A stretch of 64,000 bases of DNA from Garcia nutans (taxonomy: Eukaryota > Streptophyta > Magnoliopsida > Malpighiales > Euphorbiaceae), in NCBI GenBank assembly GCA_947685225.1, contig CANTUV010000035.1:38006001-38070000 (forward strand). Direction: 5' to 3'. Made by a program: the position numbers and the translations under genes. Below, piece by piece: positions 22,331 to 33,040 of this stretch; within the stretch, counting starts at the first letter, position 1; each line of letters begins with the position of its first letter. The notes below the pieces were generated by a model. It had not been told where the DNA came from, ran no database searches, and saw only the letters and a program-made list of their open reading frames with translations.

Positions 22331-23767
22331 CTCTAAGACTAAAGATGAACCAATCCCGAACGTCCAACTAATACAATGTTAAAGAAGTGCTGGGTGGGAG
22401 AAAACCCACTATTTTTATTTATTTTTGATATTTGTTCTTTAATTTTTATGTTTTTAGTTTGTTTCGTTGGTTTTTAATTTGTCTTTCATTGGTTGGTGGT
22501 GCGTTACTTTGAGTTCACTTGAATTTGTTGAGGAAAATTTTTTTTGAGGGGTAATTTGAGCTTGATTCCTAGACACGCCCGTGTTAGTGGGCGTGTCATT
22601 TATTTTCAGAGATAGTAGCTAGGACACAACAAGTGACATTCCCGTGCCACTGGACATGTCATTTAGATGGCATCACAGTAGCTACAACATGCCCATCGAC
22701 ATGCTCGTGTCATTTGTCATGTCATTTTGGTTAAATTTGAGATTGACAGTTGCAAACACACGCCCATTGACATGCCCATGTCACTAGCCATGTTGATTTA
22801 ATTGAGTCACAGCAGCTACAACACACCCACTGACATGCCTGTGTCATTGAGCGTGTCATTTTAGTTCAGAAACAGTAGTTATGACACGCCCATAGACACA
22901 GTCGTGTCTGTGGGCGTGTCCATAGGTTTTTACATCATGCCCGATTTTGAATTTAGCATAATTTTCTCTCTCCTCTTCCCCTCTCTTTCGATTTTCTATG
23001 AAATCTTCACACTTCAACACTTTCAATCACATACCCATTCATCCTAGAGGGGATTTCAACTCCCATTTCATGATTTGGAAGGGATTTAATCAATTTTCCT
23101 TTGATTTTTATCGCATTCTTCATGCTATTCAGGTACACACTCTTAACTTTTGAAATTTTATATTGCTTCTAGTGATTTTTTTTGCGATTTCAACACTCGA
23201 TTTCTTGAGATTTGATTGAAGATTCTTTGAGCATTGTTGATTGTTGGATTTGCTTTATTTTCTTGGATTCTTATAGACTCTATTTTATTTTGTTTTGGAT
23301 TTGTTTATTTGCCATAGCCATTTTCTAGGGATTTTTAATTTTTGACTATGGGATTTTGAGTTTTATTCAAGTTTTGGGGAGTTATTGTGCTTTATTCATT
23401 GTGTTTTAGAAAATTCTATGGCCAGAATTAAGCTGCACACATTGGCACATCATTATTGATTGTTTATGCATTATGAGTCGAAATCCTTTATTTTTATTGC
23501 ATTGGGCTATGATGTTATTGACTTGTAGCAATGCATGGTATGGAGATTGACTTTTGTGTAAATTTAAAAAACTTTTTGCCCTTATTGAACATTGGTTCAT
23601 GGCTCTTGTTGTTAATGCATTGCTATTGTCATTCTAGCTAAATTACTCTTTTATTGTTTGATAATGCATTGATATTGTTGGTTTCATTAGGTTGGTCTAT
23701 TGTGTTGCTCTTCTTGGATTGTTTGGTGTACTTTGTTTTTTGAATATTGTTGTTTATTTTGTAGATC
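22331..23767 (+). other. Spacer between pol and env-like ORF of Ath-host
   Basis: No protein gene is recognised. The palindromic array is at 22,571-22,925. A CT-rich stretch (about 22,965-23,000) follows. A possible 5' UTR intron runs from CAG|GTACACAC at 23,132 to TTTTGTAG at 23,764, just before the env-like ATG. Confidence 0.6.
22571..22925. repeat. GACACGCCC...GGGCGTGTC palindromic-module array upstream of env-like ORF (Ath-host)
   Basis: About six modules, for example GACACGCCCGTGTTAGTGGG. Many copies are decayed by CG to CA/TG changes. The position, between pol and the env-like ORF, matches the internal array of Ath-I. Confidence 0.8.
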
Positions 23768-24540
23768 ATGGGTCCTCGCAAACAAGTGTTGTCTAAATTG
23801 CCAACTAAGCAGGCTAGAGGTGAAGGTAGCTCAAGCCAATCCGCTACCCATCCCATCTCAAAATTTATGGCTGGCCACAAGTTCCTTCAATTCTCAACTT
23901 TGGAGGAGCAAAAATGGTTTGAACTATTAGGGAACAAGGAATGGTCGCCAACTAGGGTTTTGGATTGGGGTGCCATGGAGCGAGCCAACATACTGACTGA
24001 GGTCCGGGATTTGATAAACCAGCCAGGATGGGAACAACTCTTCTCCATCAATGAGCCTTCAAATAGAGAGTTAACCCTAGAGTTCTTGTGCACTTTTCAA
24101 TTCAATAAAAATAAGATCTCCATCATCGTGTTGATGATGAAGTGTCGATTGGGAGATCAATAATTCCACATGAGAATCAATGAACTTGGCATGCGTTTAG
24201 GTCTATTTACTGCAGAGGAGGTGCAGACCGTAGAGTATCTTAAATCTAAGGTAGACTTTGCAAAGTTTGATGTCATTCCTTCTAGGGTTTGGATCATGTT
24301 TACACCAAATCCCGCCAAGTATCAGCTGAAGGTATCCAAGGCATCAGATTTTGAGTCCTTCCCTTGTTGAGTGGTACATAATCTATTGGTTCACACCATT
24401 GCAGCTCGACTCATCAGTATGGGAGTTGTTGGCCTGAGGGAGCTGTTCTTATTAAATTGCATGGTCCAGAAGATCCGGTGCAACGTAGCTCATGCTATCA
24501 CGCACTTTTTCTATGAGCAGTCAAAAACATGGGCACCAGG
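23768..24540 (+). pseudogene. Env-like ORF (Athila ORF-1 type) of Ath-host, broken and truncated
   Basis: It starts MGPRKQVLSKL and keeps one frame to the Tat2 border, with stops near 24,161 and 24,368. Blocks such as WFELLGNKEW, LTLEFLCTF and VVGLRELFLLNCMV correspond to LTLEFL and VVELSELFFLDC of the intact Ath-I protein at 31,444-32,544. This family follows pol in Athila elements and is often called env-like or ORF-1; its function is unproven. The C-terminal half is lost to the Tat2 insertion. Confidence 0.8.
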
Positions 24541-24773
24541 TATAGACACTTAATTTTAATTTGATATGGTCCTAATTAAAGGATATTAAAATAAATTTGA
24601 TCCGACTTTAAAATATTTAAACCTAATTTATAATTTCTAAAGAAGTCGGTTCGGATTTTAGACGCATAAATTCAATTGTAAAGCCCTAAAATCAAGTTGA
24701 ATCGGCCCAAATTAAACCTTTTAGCCAATGAGTTCAAAAAGGCAATACTAATTCAAATTAGACTGGCCGGGAA

Positions 24774-25000
24774 GACATGAGCATGCCTCATGTTGATCTG
24801 GCAGCCCAAATCGACATGAGGTTAGACTCATGTCGACCTGGGCAAGCTAGGTCGACATGAGCATGCTCATGTTGACCTTGGTAGCATGTCAACCTTGGCA
24901 GTCCAAGGTCAACATGAGCATGCCTCATGTTGACCTGGGTAGCCTAAGGTCGACATGAGGCTGGTCTCATGTCGACCTAGGGCAACCAGGTTGACATGAG
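24774..25000. repeat. GTCGACATGAG/CTCATGTCGAC palindromic-module array
   Basis: Repeated inverted modules. The best is a 30-bp near-perfect palindrome at 24,849-24,878 (arms of 15 bp, one mismatch). It lies about 80 bp upstream of TATAAATA at 25,082. A shorter relative is at 63,092-63,184. Confidence 0.9.
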
Positions 25001-25081
25001 TTCAATAACTTTCCTAATTCAACTAGAATTTATTTTAGGGATTGATTAATATTAGGTTAAGGATTTTGAGTGAGGTTTGGC

Positions 25082-25089
25082 TATAAATA
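25082..25089 (+). promoter_or_regulatory. TATA box of the Tat2-type LTR
   Basis: GGCTATAAATATTAAC downstream of the palindromic array; same layout at 63,296. Confidence 0.65.
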
Positions 25090-25514
25090 TTAACATTTCA
25101 GAATTCAAAGAGGGGAGGAACATCAAAAGGAACATTAAAGAGGGTGGGCAATGAATATTAAGAGAGATTAAAACCACAAAACATAATAGAGGGCAACAAA
25201 GAGTGAAGAACAGCAGCAGCTTTTTGGAGAGCGAAGGAAACCACAAACAGAAAAATCAAAACAACCAAAGAAGAAGGCAAAATCCATACTGTCTTCACAT
25301 TGTTCATCCAGAAATCAATTTTTTTGGTGGAACCAATGACAGAGGTTTGATCTTTAATCATAAATTATTCATGCTCACAGTAGCTTCGTTTCTTTGATTA
25401 ATAAGAGCATGCATGCAGTAACATGATCCTTAAACGTTCAGTAACTCGATCTTTGAACATGCAGAAAATTTATCTTTGTTTCATTAAGTTTAATTGTTTG
25501 CTTTATTTAACACA

Positions 25515-25785
25515 TGTAGACCCTTAATTTTTGACCCAGTTCGGTCCAATATATTTTAATTAGTTCAAAATAATGTTTGTGTTATCCAATATATTTTAAT
25601 TAGTCCAAAATAATTTTTGTGTTATAATAATTAAATAATATTTGTTTTAGTATTTTGTTTTTATAATTAATAGCAATAAATAATAAAAAAAATAAAAAAT
25701 AAAAATAAAAATAAAAATAAAAATTGGCTATGAAAAAATTTGTCGCCGAAAAATAGTGCTGGACGAAATGGTCGTGGGCCATTTA
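25515..25785 (+). mobile_element. Tat1 LTR fragment (U3 start only)
   Basis: TGTAGACCCTTAATTTTTGACC followed by sequence like 5,157-5,400. It ends around 25,785, where Athila-like 3' sequence begins. A 3'-truncated LTR. Confidence 0.7.
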
Positions 25786-27599
25786 TGTATCAAAAAGTTA
25801 GTATCAGTTCAAACAAGTAGGGCTTCTTTAAAAAAAATAATAAAAACTAAAAATAATGTTTCACACAATGCATTTTACGAAGGGGTCAAAGAACTTAAGA
25901 GAAAACTTACACTTTCTTACTTTGTTCATGACTTTTGAGTTCTTGGAATTTTATGCTCAGCCTTTTAACTCTAAATTTTTAATTTTAGATCTGATAGATT
26001 TTTGTTTTGAAACTGCTTAATTCAACTATCATGTTTGAGATTTAGTTTTTGTTTGAGAATGTTGGGTTTTCTAATTCAAGTATTGTAAAAACTTTTATTT
26101 TCTTTGGATATAGAGGGGTCCTTCATTTCTGCCTATTATAGTGATTTAGTTTGCTTGAGGACAAGCAAAAACTCAAGTGTGGAAGAATTTGATAAGTGTA
26201 TAATTGATGATATTTTCCCTTATTTCTTAATATATTTATTGTCAAATTGAGTTTAATTTATTTGTTCAAGTGTTTATTAGGGTTGATTCCAGGAAATTTT
26301 GGCACATTGAGATCTTAAGGTTATTTAGGCTGGAATCATGGACAAAAGACAAGGAAAGAAGCTATTTTATGCAAATTCTTCAATTGACACACCCAGTGAC
26401 ATAGGCGTGTCAGTAGCCGTGTCATTCAACTACTTTACAGAAGCTACAACATGCCTAGAGACATGGGCATGCACTGAACGTGCCATTACTCTTTACATAC
26501 AGAAGCTGTGACACGCCCAATGACACAAGTGTATTCCAGACAGTATCCCTAACTCATTATTGCAGTAGTAATGACACGTCCAAGGGCTTGGGCGTATCAC
26601 TGCCCAAGTCATTAAAGCTTAAACCAGCACAGTTGACACGCCCACAGACACGGGCGTGTCCATGGGCGTGCCAGGAAAAAATACATGGAAAATCTCAGCT
26701 AAAGAGCGAATTAGGGATACAGTTTTATTTTCAAAGATGACCTCCTGAGAAAAAAAAAATTTTGGCAGCTAAGAGTAAAGGTGAAGATCCAATTCATGCG
26801 AGATTTAATCCAAGATTTGAGGATTGAAGTGAAGAAACGCAAATTGTTCATTATGGATTGTTTGAATTCTTTTACTTATTTCCTTTATTTTGGTTTTCTG
26901 GTTATGAACATGAGCTAAATTTTATCTATCTAGATATTGATTAACCATAGCTTTGTTGTATGGATTGAATAGTTCTCGTTAAATTAAATCATTTGATTGA
27001 GTTGTTTTATTCTTTTGATTCTTAATTTCTTATTTCCAATTGATAATAGCATACTTATTGACTGGTTGCAATTTTCATATTATTGACTTGAGAAAACTTG
27101 ATATGAACAAAATTTTTATTAGGATTGAGGGTTGATTGGAGTGCTAGAGATAGACTTACAAGACCCTTTGGTTCAAAGTTCCTTGTTCTTATTGCAAGAT
27201 CTATTTAATTATGCTTGAGAAGAGATTCCTAGCATTCTACTTAGTGATTAGGGATTAATTAACTTGAGAGAGATTTTAATCTAATTTAAAGGAATGCTAA
27301 TTAAGCTCTATTATTTGATTTAATTTAATTGATATTCATAAATGCTTTTTATGGCTAAAGGGATTCAATATCTGGATAGTATTTTCATCATCAACTTTTG
27401 TTGCATAATATTCAATTTTTCTTTACTTTAATTTATTAAGTAATTCATCTTTTATTTTAATCATCACACAAACTATTGATTCACTAAACAACAGTTGAAA
27501 TTTGCACTAATATTTGATCTTATCCCCAGTGGAATGATATCTTACTCATTATTTTATTACTTGCGTGACCCATGCACTTGCGGTTACACTTCGATAGCA
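25786..27599 (+). mobile_element. Ath-H: 3' end of an Athila-like element
   Basis: About 400 bp of 3' internal sequence ends in TTTGCTTGAGGACAAGCAAA...AAGTGTGG, the Athila-type tract. It is followed by an LTR (26,190-27,599) starting TGATAAGTG and ending near GATAGCA. The R-U5 part is homologous to Ath-C (TCTAGATATTGAT..., ACCCATGCACTTGCGG). No primer-binding site follows, so this is a 3' LTR or remnant. Tat2 pol remnants begin right after it. Confidence 0.75.
26384..26672. repeat. GACACGCCC...GGGCGTGTC palindromic-module array in Ath-H LTR
   Basis: About five modules, the last nearly perfect (GACACGCCCACAGACACGGG...). A few copies are decayed. Confidence 0.8.
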
Positions 27600-28152
27600 C
27601 AGATTCGCGATCACTGAACAAGTGGACCAGATGGAGAAAAAGCTTGTCTTGCCAACTGATAAGGAACCTAGCCCAGAAGAAAATAAGGAAGCTATCTTGA
27701 AGATTTAGAAGACTTCAGAAGAGATTGTTGCTCTAATTGAAGAACAATTTGAAAGCCTTTTGATTTATAATTTTGAGAACAATGACTCTGATTTTGATTT
27801 TAATTTGTCTGCTCTATAAGAAGATGATGATGTTTTTATTTTTCAAGATGAATGTAATAAAGTCTGATTTTACTTACTTGTGTGATGTTTTTCCTAATAG
27901 TTGCATACATTCAATTAGTGGTTACACGAGCATTTTCAATATTAAGCATGTTGATGCACAATCGTTAAATTTGGGAACAATCGAAAATCCTAAAAATATT
28001 AGCAGAGCATCTGACCTTACTCCTGAAGAGAGAGAGACTAGAAAAAATATTTAAAAAGTATGAAGAAGTATTTGGGTGGTCTTATGAGGATATGCTTGGA
28101 ATTGATCGAGACATAGCTAAGTACATGATTCCTACTTATGCTCACATGAAAC
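27600..28152 (+). pseudogene. Tat2 protease-RT linker remnant
   Basis: After several stops, the end of this piece reads LKKYEEVFGWSYEDMLGID and IPTYAHMK when a frameshift is allowed. This matches the block just before RT in Tat elements (usual form FAWSYEDMPGID). It breaks at GAAAC where Ath-I inserted and continues at 36,752. Confidence 0.75.
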
Positions 28153-29115
28153 TGTTGCGCTCTATTTAACTCTACTACAAAGCGTCACTCGCAAGTATAC
28201 GAGGTAGCTGTAGCAAGGTGATCGCCCCAAGGTCGTCTCACAAGGAAGCTAAAGTAGCTAATTAATTATCAGATAATAAATAACAAGTAATGAAGAAATT
28301 TAAATTGCTAACAATTAATAAAGACAGATTGATCGAAGTTTAAAACAATAAAAGTAAATTGAGCTAATGATTTGATTCACTTAATAGAAAGGTCTAGGGT
28401 TTGCACTTCTCTACTACTTATATGTATGAACGGTTATTCCTCTCAAACAATTTAATTTCAAAGATTAAATCTCAAGCAACTTAATTAATTGAGTCAAGGA
28501 AATAAGCTCTCACATTCAAACCTCTTTCAACTAATCTTGTTACAATTGAAATAATCTTTTCCTAGGTTATATCTCTAATTCACCTAAGTCCCTAATTGAA
28601 TTGTTCCAGCATTAGACTTCATCTCTCAATCCTTCATCTAATACCTTAAAACACATAATTGGTGGCCAATCAATTATATATTAACAATATTCCATTCAAT
28701 CAAGGCTAAAGAAATAATTAGTTAAGAGCAATAACTAATTCATACAATCATAGCAGATCCATACAAACCCTAGACTAGATAAAATTAGTTCATAATGCTA
28801 TCAAACATACTCATCTCATTAACATTCAAAGAAATCAATTTAGACATGATAATATCCATAAATACAATTCCAATGAAATTAAAGAGATAAAGTTCGAGAA
28901 CAAAACCAAATTACAAACTTCATAGCTATTGAAGAATCTCTTGTTCAGAACTTGCTTGAAGAATACATCAATGGCGAGAACAAATCTAATCTAAGCTAGT
29001 TTAATCCAAAGTGTAATCAAAATCAAAGAAAACAAGATATGAAACCCTAAAACTTTCTTTGAAGGCTAAAACAAACTCAAACTCTCAACAACCTTTAAGA
29101 AAACCTTAATTCTAA

Positions 29116-29123
29116 TATTTATA
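29116..29123 (-). promoter_or_regulatory. TATA box of Ath-I left LTR
   Basis: TATAAATATT on minus, about 30-40 nt downstream of the last palindromic module. The copy in the right LTR is at 36,010-36,017. Confidence 0.7.
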
Positions 29124-29155
29124 TGAAACCTCCGCGCGTCTTCATTAATCCATGA

Positions 29156-29590
29156 GTGACACGGCCAGTCTCAAAGGGACTTGGCCGTGTCTGAGGTCTT
29201 TGGAGGGACACGGCCACAAGCTTGGCCATGTCCCTTGCATGTGTCATCTTCTACTTGATTTCCATCTTCTTTGATTTGGACTTGAGTGCGACACGGCCAA
29301 GCCAAAACAACTTGGCCATGTTGGACAATTTTGGAGGGACACGGCCACAAGCTTGGCCGTGTCCCTTGCATGTGTTCGCTCCTGTGTGATTTTCTTCTTT
29401 TCTTCTTTGGAGTGGTGAGTGACACGGCCAGTTTGGAGGAAGCTTGGCCGTGTTTGAGCTTTTTTGGAGGGACACGGCCACAAGCTTGGCCGTGTCCCTT
29501 GAGTGTGTCAGCTACTGATCTGTTGGCTTCTCTTTTGCTTGGTATGGGACACGGCCACAAGCTTGGCCGTGTCCTCTGCATGTGTCAGCT
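29156..29590. repeat. GACACGGCC/GGCCGTGTC module array, Ath-I left LTR
   Basis: About seven modules. Arms such as GACACGGCCACAAGCTTGGC are almost perfect palindromes around AAGCTT. Long-loop and short-loop modules alternate. Confidence 0.92.
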
Positions 29591-29865
29591 ATTGTCCAAT
29601 TTTTCCTTCTTCTTGGTTCCTTAGCTTTTTAACCTAAAACAAAACTTGAAACAAACTTTAAACAAGAATTAAATGAACATTAACCAACAAAACATAAACA
29701 CTCACTAAAAACTAGGACAAAAATAACATAGACACTTAAATAAATTAAAACTACCAAAATTAATGAAAACACTAAATAAACATATTAAAACTACAAAATA
29801 CCTAAAGAAAACAATAATTATCATAATAAATAAGACACAATACTATGACAAAAACTAATAAAACA

Positions 29866-31443
29866 ACTACCCCACACTTAAAACTTTGCTTGTCCTCAAG
29901 CAAATTCACATGGCATAAATTAAAAACTCAAACAACCTTAACAATAATTCCAGTATATAAGATGAAATCCTTTAAGACTAAACCATAAATATTTGCATTT
30001 TACTTCAATCAAGGATTTTCTTAACTCATTCATTAATCCAGACATACAAATCTCATCTCTCTTCTAAGTGTTTCACTCAATTTCAAAGATTAATTCACTC
30101 AAACCACTCATGACTGCATACTACCATAAACTTGCTTAATTATCCAATCTCCCTCACTGATTTTCTTAAGAAATAATCCGAAGGTCTTTCATTTGGATGT
30201 AATGGGGCTAAGGTGATGGTGTGAGAAAAGAATTTAAGCTGGAGCATCAAGAAATGGAGCATCAAGACAATACTCTTGCTCAGAAACTCATAGCTCCCTC
30301 AAATGGCATATTCACCAACCCTTAATAATCTTACATACTTGCACACTAAAAGAAAAGTACATGAGTCAACATTCCTCTAATGCTAGAAAATATATGAATT
30401 TTGTATATATATATATCTTTCTTTTTTTTCTTTTTCTTTTATTTTTATCATCATTTTTTTAATATATATATATACAAAATATAAACTTGCATAGAACATC
30501 TAACTTAAAATGTGGAGGAAAAGAATAATCGACTCTTAATCAAATACAATGTGCAAAGTATGCATTTCAACCCCAAATAGCAATACCATTTTTTTTTACT
30601 TGCTTACCCCACACTTTTAAATTAAACCACCCTATTGTCATATCATAAGAAACTCCATTCCTTAATGCATGTATGGTGATAATAAGAAAGTGTTGAGTTG
30701 ATAATTGTGTTGATCAAACAAGAAAAGGTTAAAGGCTCAACTTGGCTCACTAAGGAATTCAATATTAAGGGAAGTCTTTTTAAGCAAAAGGGCCAACCTA
30801 ATTTGCCTTCATCATTTTAAAACTTGAGATTAAATCATAATGTGAGTTTAATTAGTATGCAAAAGCAAACTCTAGAGATACAAAATCATGAAGGTGCACA
30901 CTTAAGAAAAGAAAATCAATTGACAATAACATTTAATCCATAAGGCTCAAAACTCACAAAGGTGGGTTCTCAAAGATTTATATGTCATGAACTCCAGAAT
31001 GTGAAAATTGATCCTGAATGAATTCAAATGCAAATCTCTATGCCGATACTAAAGTCTCAACTATAATGCTAGAATCACAGAAAAGGTCAATAAGTTTTCA
31101 ACAATTATGCCATGCACAACACATAATAAAACACACTAAGACAAACAAAACAAAAATTAAAGAAAAGCTAAAAGATTACCCCACACTTTAGAATTTACAT
31201 TGTCCTCAATGGAAAACAAGAATAATAAAGAGAAAGAGTTAAGTACAACCTGTCTTCCATCGTACCCTGGTGAGGCAAAATCCCTAACTTTTCATCACAA
31301 ACACAAATGTTCAAAAACAAACAAAATACAATATATAAAAATAAAATATCCGAAATATAAAATGTTAACATTAAAAACAAAAACGAAAAATACAAACACA
31401 AATATGCTAAACACAAGAAAATAAGGAAAATCTCTCCAAAGAT
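29866..31443 (-). other. Ath-I 3' internal region with polypurine tract
   Basis: No gene is recognised. Next to the LTR, the minus strand reads TTTGCTTGAGGACAAGCAAAG...AAGTGTGGGGTAGT, the Athila-type tract. A perfect 18-bp inverted repeat lies at 30,399-30,416 and 30,462-30,479 around a pyrimidine-rich loop. The region is largely shared with Ath-J 39,669-41,125. Confidence 0.75.
30399..30479. other. AT-rich long hairpin with pyrimidine-rich loop (Ath-I)
   Basis: Arms TTTTG(TA)n and (TA)nCAAAA, 18 bp, perfect. The loop is about 45 nt, almost only C and T apart from a few A. Conserved in Ath-J at 40,208-40,295 with small changes. Confidence 0.75.
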
Positions 31444-32544
31444 CTATGGTGAAGGAGGATGTGATGATGAAGCAGCCGAGGGATGAAGACTCAAAATCTT
31501 TGCAAGGTTGCTATTAATCTGTTCCAACTGCTGCAAGACTGTAGCATGGTTACGGTCTACCTTGCCCTCCAATGCCTCAATTCTATTAATTATCTCCTGA
31601 TTACCCGAGACTGGAGCATCTTCATCTAAACCAAGAGAATCCAAATCGGACTCCTCTTCGACTCGAGGTCTCTTCTGACTGTCCCCCGGTGCTTCTGGCT
31701 CAGCTGAAGCCATCATATAAGCCCCTCTCCTATGCACCACCATATGCATCTTCTCTAATGTGGCCAAATCCAATGAATCATTACCCAAAATTCTAGTCAT
31801 GCGACTGGTACTCGGGTCAAAATCATCAAGAAGGGCTACTGCCAATGTAGTAACTAATCCTCCAATACAAATTGCCCCCCTCTTTTTATTGGCCACACTA
31901 TAAAAAATATTGGCTAACCAATAGTAGGAATTAATAGGCACGGCATTACATGCACAATCCAAGAAAAAGAGCTCACTCAATTCCACTACACCCGGGCTCT
32001 CCTTCCTAGCAAAGAATCCGCAGGACATAAAATGATGCAAATACCTCAAAGTGGGATTGCTCAATTTAGATGCTTTGGCCGATTTGGCCACATAAGTCCC
32101 CGAGCCTAATGCTCCCCAAGCAAATTGTTGTTTAAACTCTTTAGGTACCGACCTTTCCCCATGTTGATGGAAACCATATATAGCATTCAATTGTTCAATA
32201 TTCATCACAAATGATTTCCCAAGCAATTTAAAACTCATCCTAGAGCAAATTTTTTGTTCATCTCTTTCAACCTTAAGAGATGTCAAAAATTCCAAAGTCA
32301 GCTCTTGAAACTGCAAAGGTCGCAAGGAGACTAGGTTCTCCCACCCAAGAATTTGCACATAACGACAAAAATTAGTCCTAATTTGCAGAGCATCAAGGGA
32401 TTCATCATTAACATACCTTGTCAGGAAGAAACCCCGAGCCAAAAGATTTGCTCTCTTCAAAGATGAAAACGATGAAGATGAAGAAGCCCCTTCAGTTGTA
32501 AGTCTCTTCTTCTTGCGGTGTGAAACTATCTTTGTTCTTGGCAT
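31444..32544 (-). CDS. Env-like ORF (Athila ORF-1 family), 366 codons, intact
   Basis: ATG at 32,544 (an in-frame TTG lies two codons upstream). The product starts MPRTKIVSHRKKKR, a basic stretch followed by a Ser-rich segment (about residues 20-29). The conserved family part (about 32-240) has blocks LTLEFLTSL, SRMSFKLLGKSF and VVELSELFFLDC. The C-terminal third (about 255-366) is acidic then predicted coiled coil (NRIEALEGKVDRN) and ends in a Ser/Pro-rich tail. Members of this plant transposon family follow pol in Athila elements and are called env-like. I see no signal peptide or membrane segment, so a true envelope role is doubtful; a nuclear role is possible from the basic N-terminus. 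Upstream lie a TATA-like box and a palindromic array. Confidence 0.85.
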   Translation of the reverse strand: MPRTKIVSHRKKKRLTTEGASSSSSFSSLKRANLLARGFFLTRYVNDESLDALQIRTNFCRYVQILGWENLVSLRPLQFQELTLEFLTSLKVERDEQKICSRMSFKLLGKSFVMNIEQLNAIYGFHQHGERSVPKEFKQQFAWGALGSGTYVAKSAKASKLSNPTLRYLHHFMSCGFFARKESPGVVELSELFFLDCACNAVPINSYYWLANIFYSVANKKRGAICIGGLVTTLAVALLDDFDPSTSRMTRILGNDSLDLATLEKMHMVVHRRGAYMMASAEPEAPGDSQKRPRVEEESDLDSLGLDEDAPVSGNQEIINRIEALEGKVDRNHATVLQQLEQINSNLAKILSLHPSAASSSHPPSP

Positions 32545-32774
32545 CTTCAAAAATTTGAAAATTTTGACAAAAACTGATTAAATCGATCTTTTGTAAGAGA
32601 ATAAGGAGTTTTAATAGATTAAATCTAGTTTTGGTAAAGAAAATTGAGATTTAATTGAGGTTTTGAAGCTTTGAAACACAATTAATGGAGGTTTGAGAGA
32701 GAGAAGTCGAGAGAGAAAGAAAGACCAAAATAGAAAAATTAGAGATTGAATGAGTAAACAGTGCAAAAATAGAG

Positions 32775-32782
32775 TTTTTAAA
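32775..32782 (-). promoter_or_regulatory. TATA-like box upstream of the env-like ORF (candidate internal promoter)
   Basis: TTTAAAAA on minus, directly downstream of the array (32,796-33,040) and about 230 bp upstream of the ATG. It repeats the LTR layout of array then TATA. No transcript evidence. Confidence 0.4.
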
Positions 32783-32795
32783 GAGTAAAAGTGGA

Positions 32796-33040
32796 GGGAC
32801 ACGACCAAGTTTGGGTGGACTTGGCCGTGTCTAGTGTGTGAAATTGAAGAGACATGGCCAAGTCTGGGTGGACACGGCCGTGTCTGATACACTTGGAGGG
32901 ACACGGCCAGTGACTTGGCCGTGTCCCATGGGTGTGTCCTCTACTGGAAGAAAAAATTGCAAAACGAAAGAAAGTTGATTTGGTGGTGAAGCTTGGCCGT
33001 GTCCCATGTGACACGGCCAAGCTCCTTGGCCGTGTCACCT
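32796..33040. repeat. Internal GACACGGCC/GGCCGTGTC module array (Ath-I)
   Basis: About five modules of the LTR type, but located between the gag-pol remnant and the env-like ORF. Ath-J lacks both this array and the env-like ORF. Confidence 0.88.

Larger units (their letters stand above)
16632..24540 (+). mobile_element. Ath-host: decayed Athila-like element (oldest visible layer)
   Basis: Continuous Athila-type coding order is visible: Gag tail/protease, RT, RNase H, integrase (split by a solo LTR), a spacer with a palindromic array, then an env-like ORF. Every domain has stops or frameshifts. The left end is cut by Tat1-left at 16,631 and the right end by a Tat2 LTR at 24,541. The FMDDFSIYG RT motif, the KACHLPVE block in integrase and the env-like ORF of the Athila ORF-1 type place it in the Athila lineage. 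Confidence 0.85.
24541..25514 (+). mobile_element. Tat2-type LTR, 5' part; probable 5' LTR of Tat2
   Basis: It starts TATAGACACTTAATTTTA (TATAGA for TGTAGA) and resembles the LTR at 62,867 (TGTAGATCCTTAATTTTA), including ATGAG/CTCAT palindromic modules and TATAAATA. It cuts the Ath-host env-like ORF. It is cut at 25,515 by a Tat1 LTR fragment. It could be the 5' LTR of the element whose pol resumes at 27,600; that link is inferred from order and orientation. Confidence 0.7.
28153..29865 (-). repeat. Ath-I 3' LTR (left copy)
   Basis: On the plus strand it runs from TGTTGCGCTC to ...AAAACA. The module array is at 29,156-29,590 and the TATA box (minus TATAAATA) at 29,116-29,123, directly downstream of the array in element orientation. 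Confidence 0.9.

Noticed and set aside
29171..29581. Long minus-strand frame rich in HGQA, TRPS and WPCP
   Set aside because: It is translation of the palindromic module array in an LTR; equivalent frames appear on both strands and in every array, so it is not a gene.
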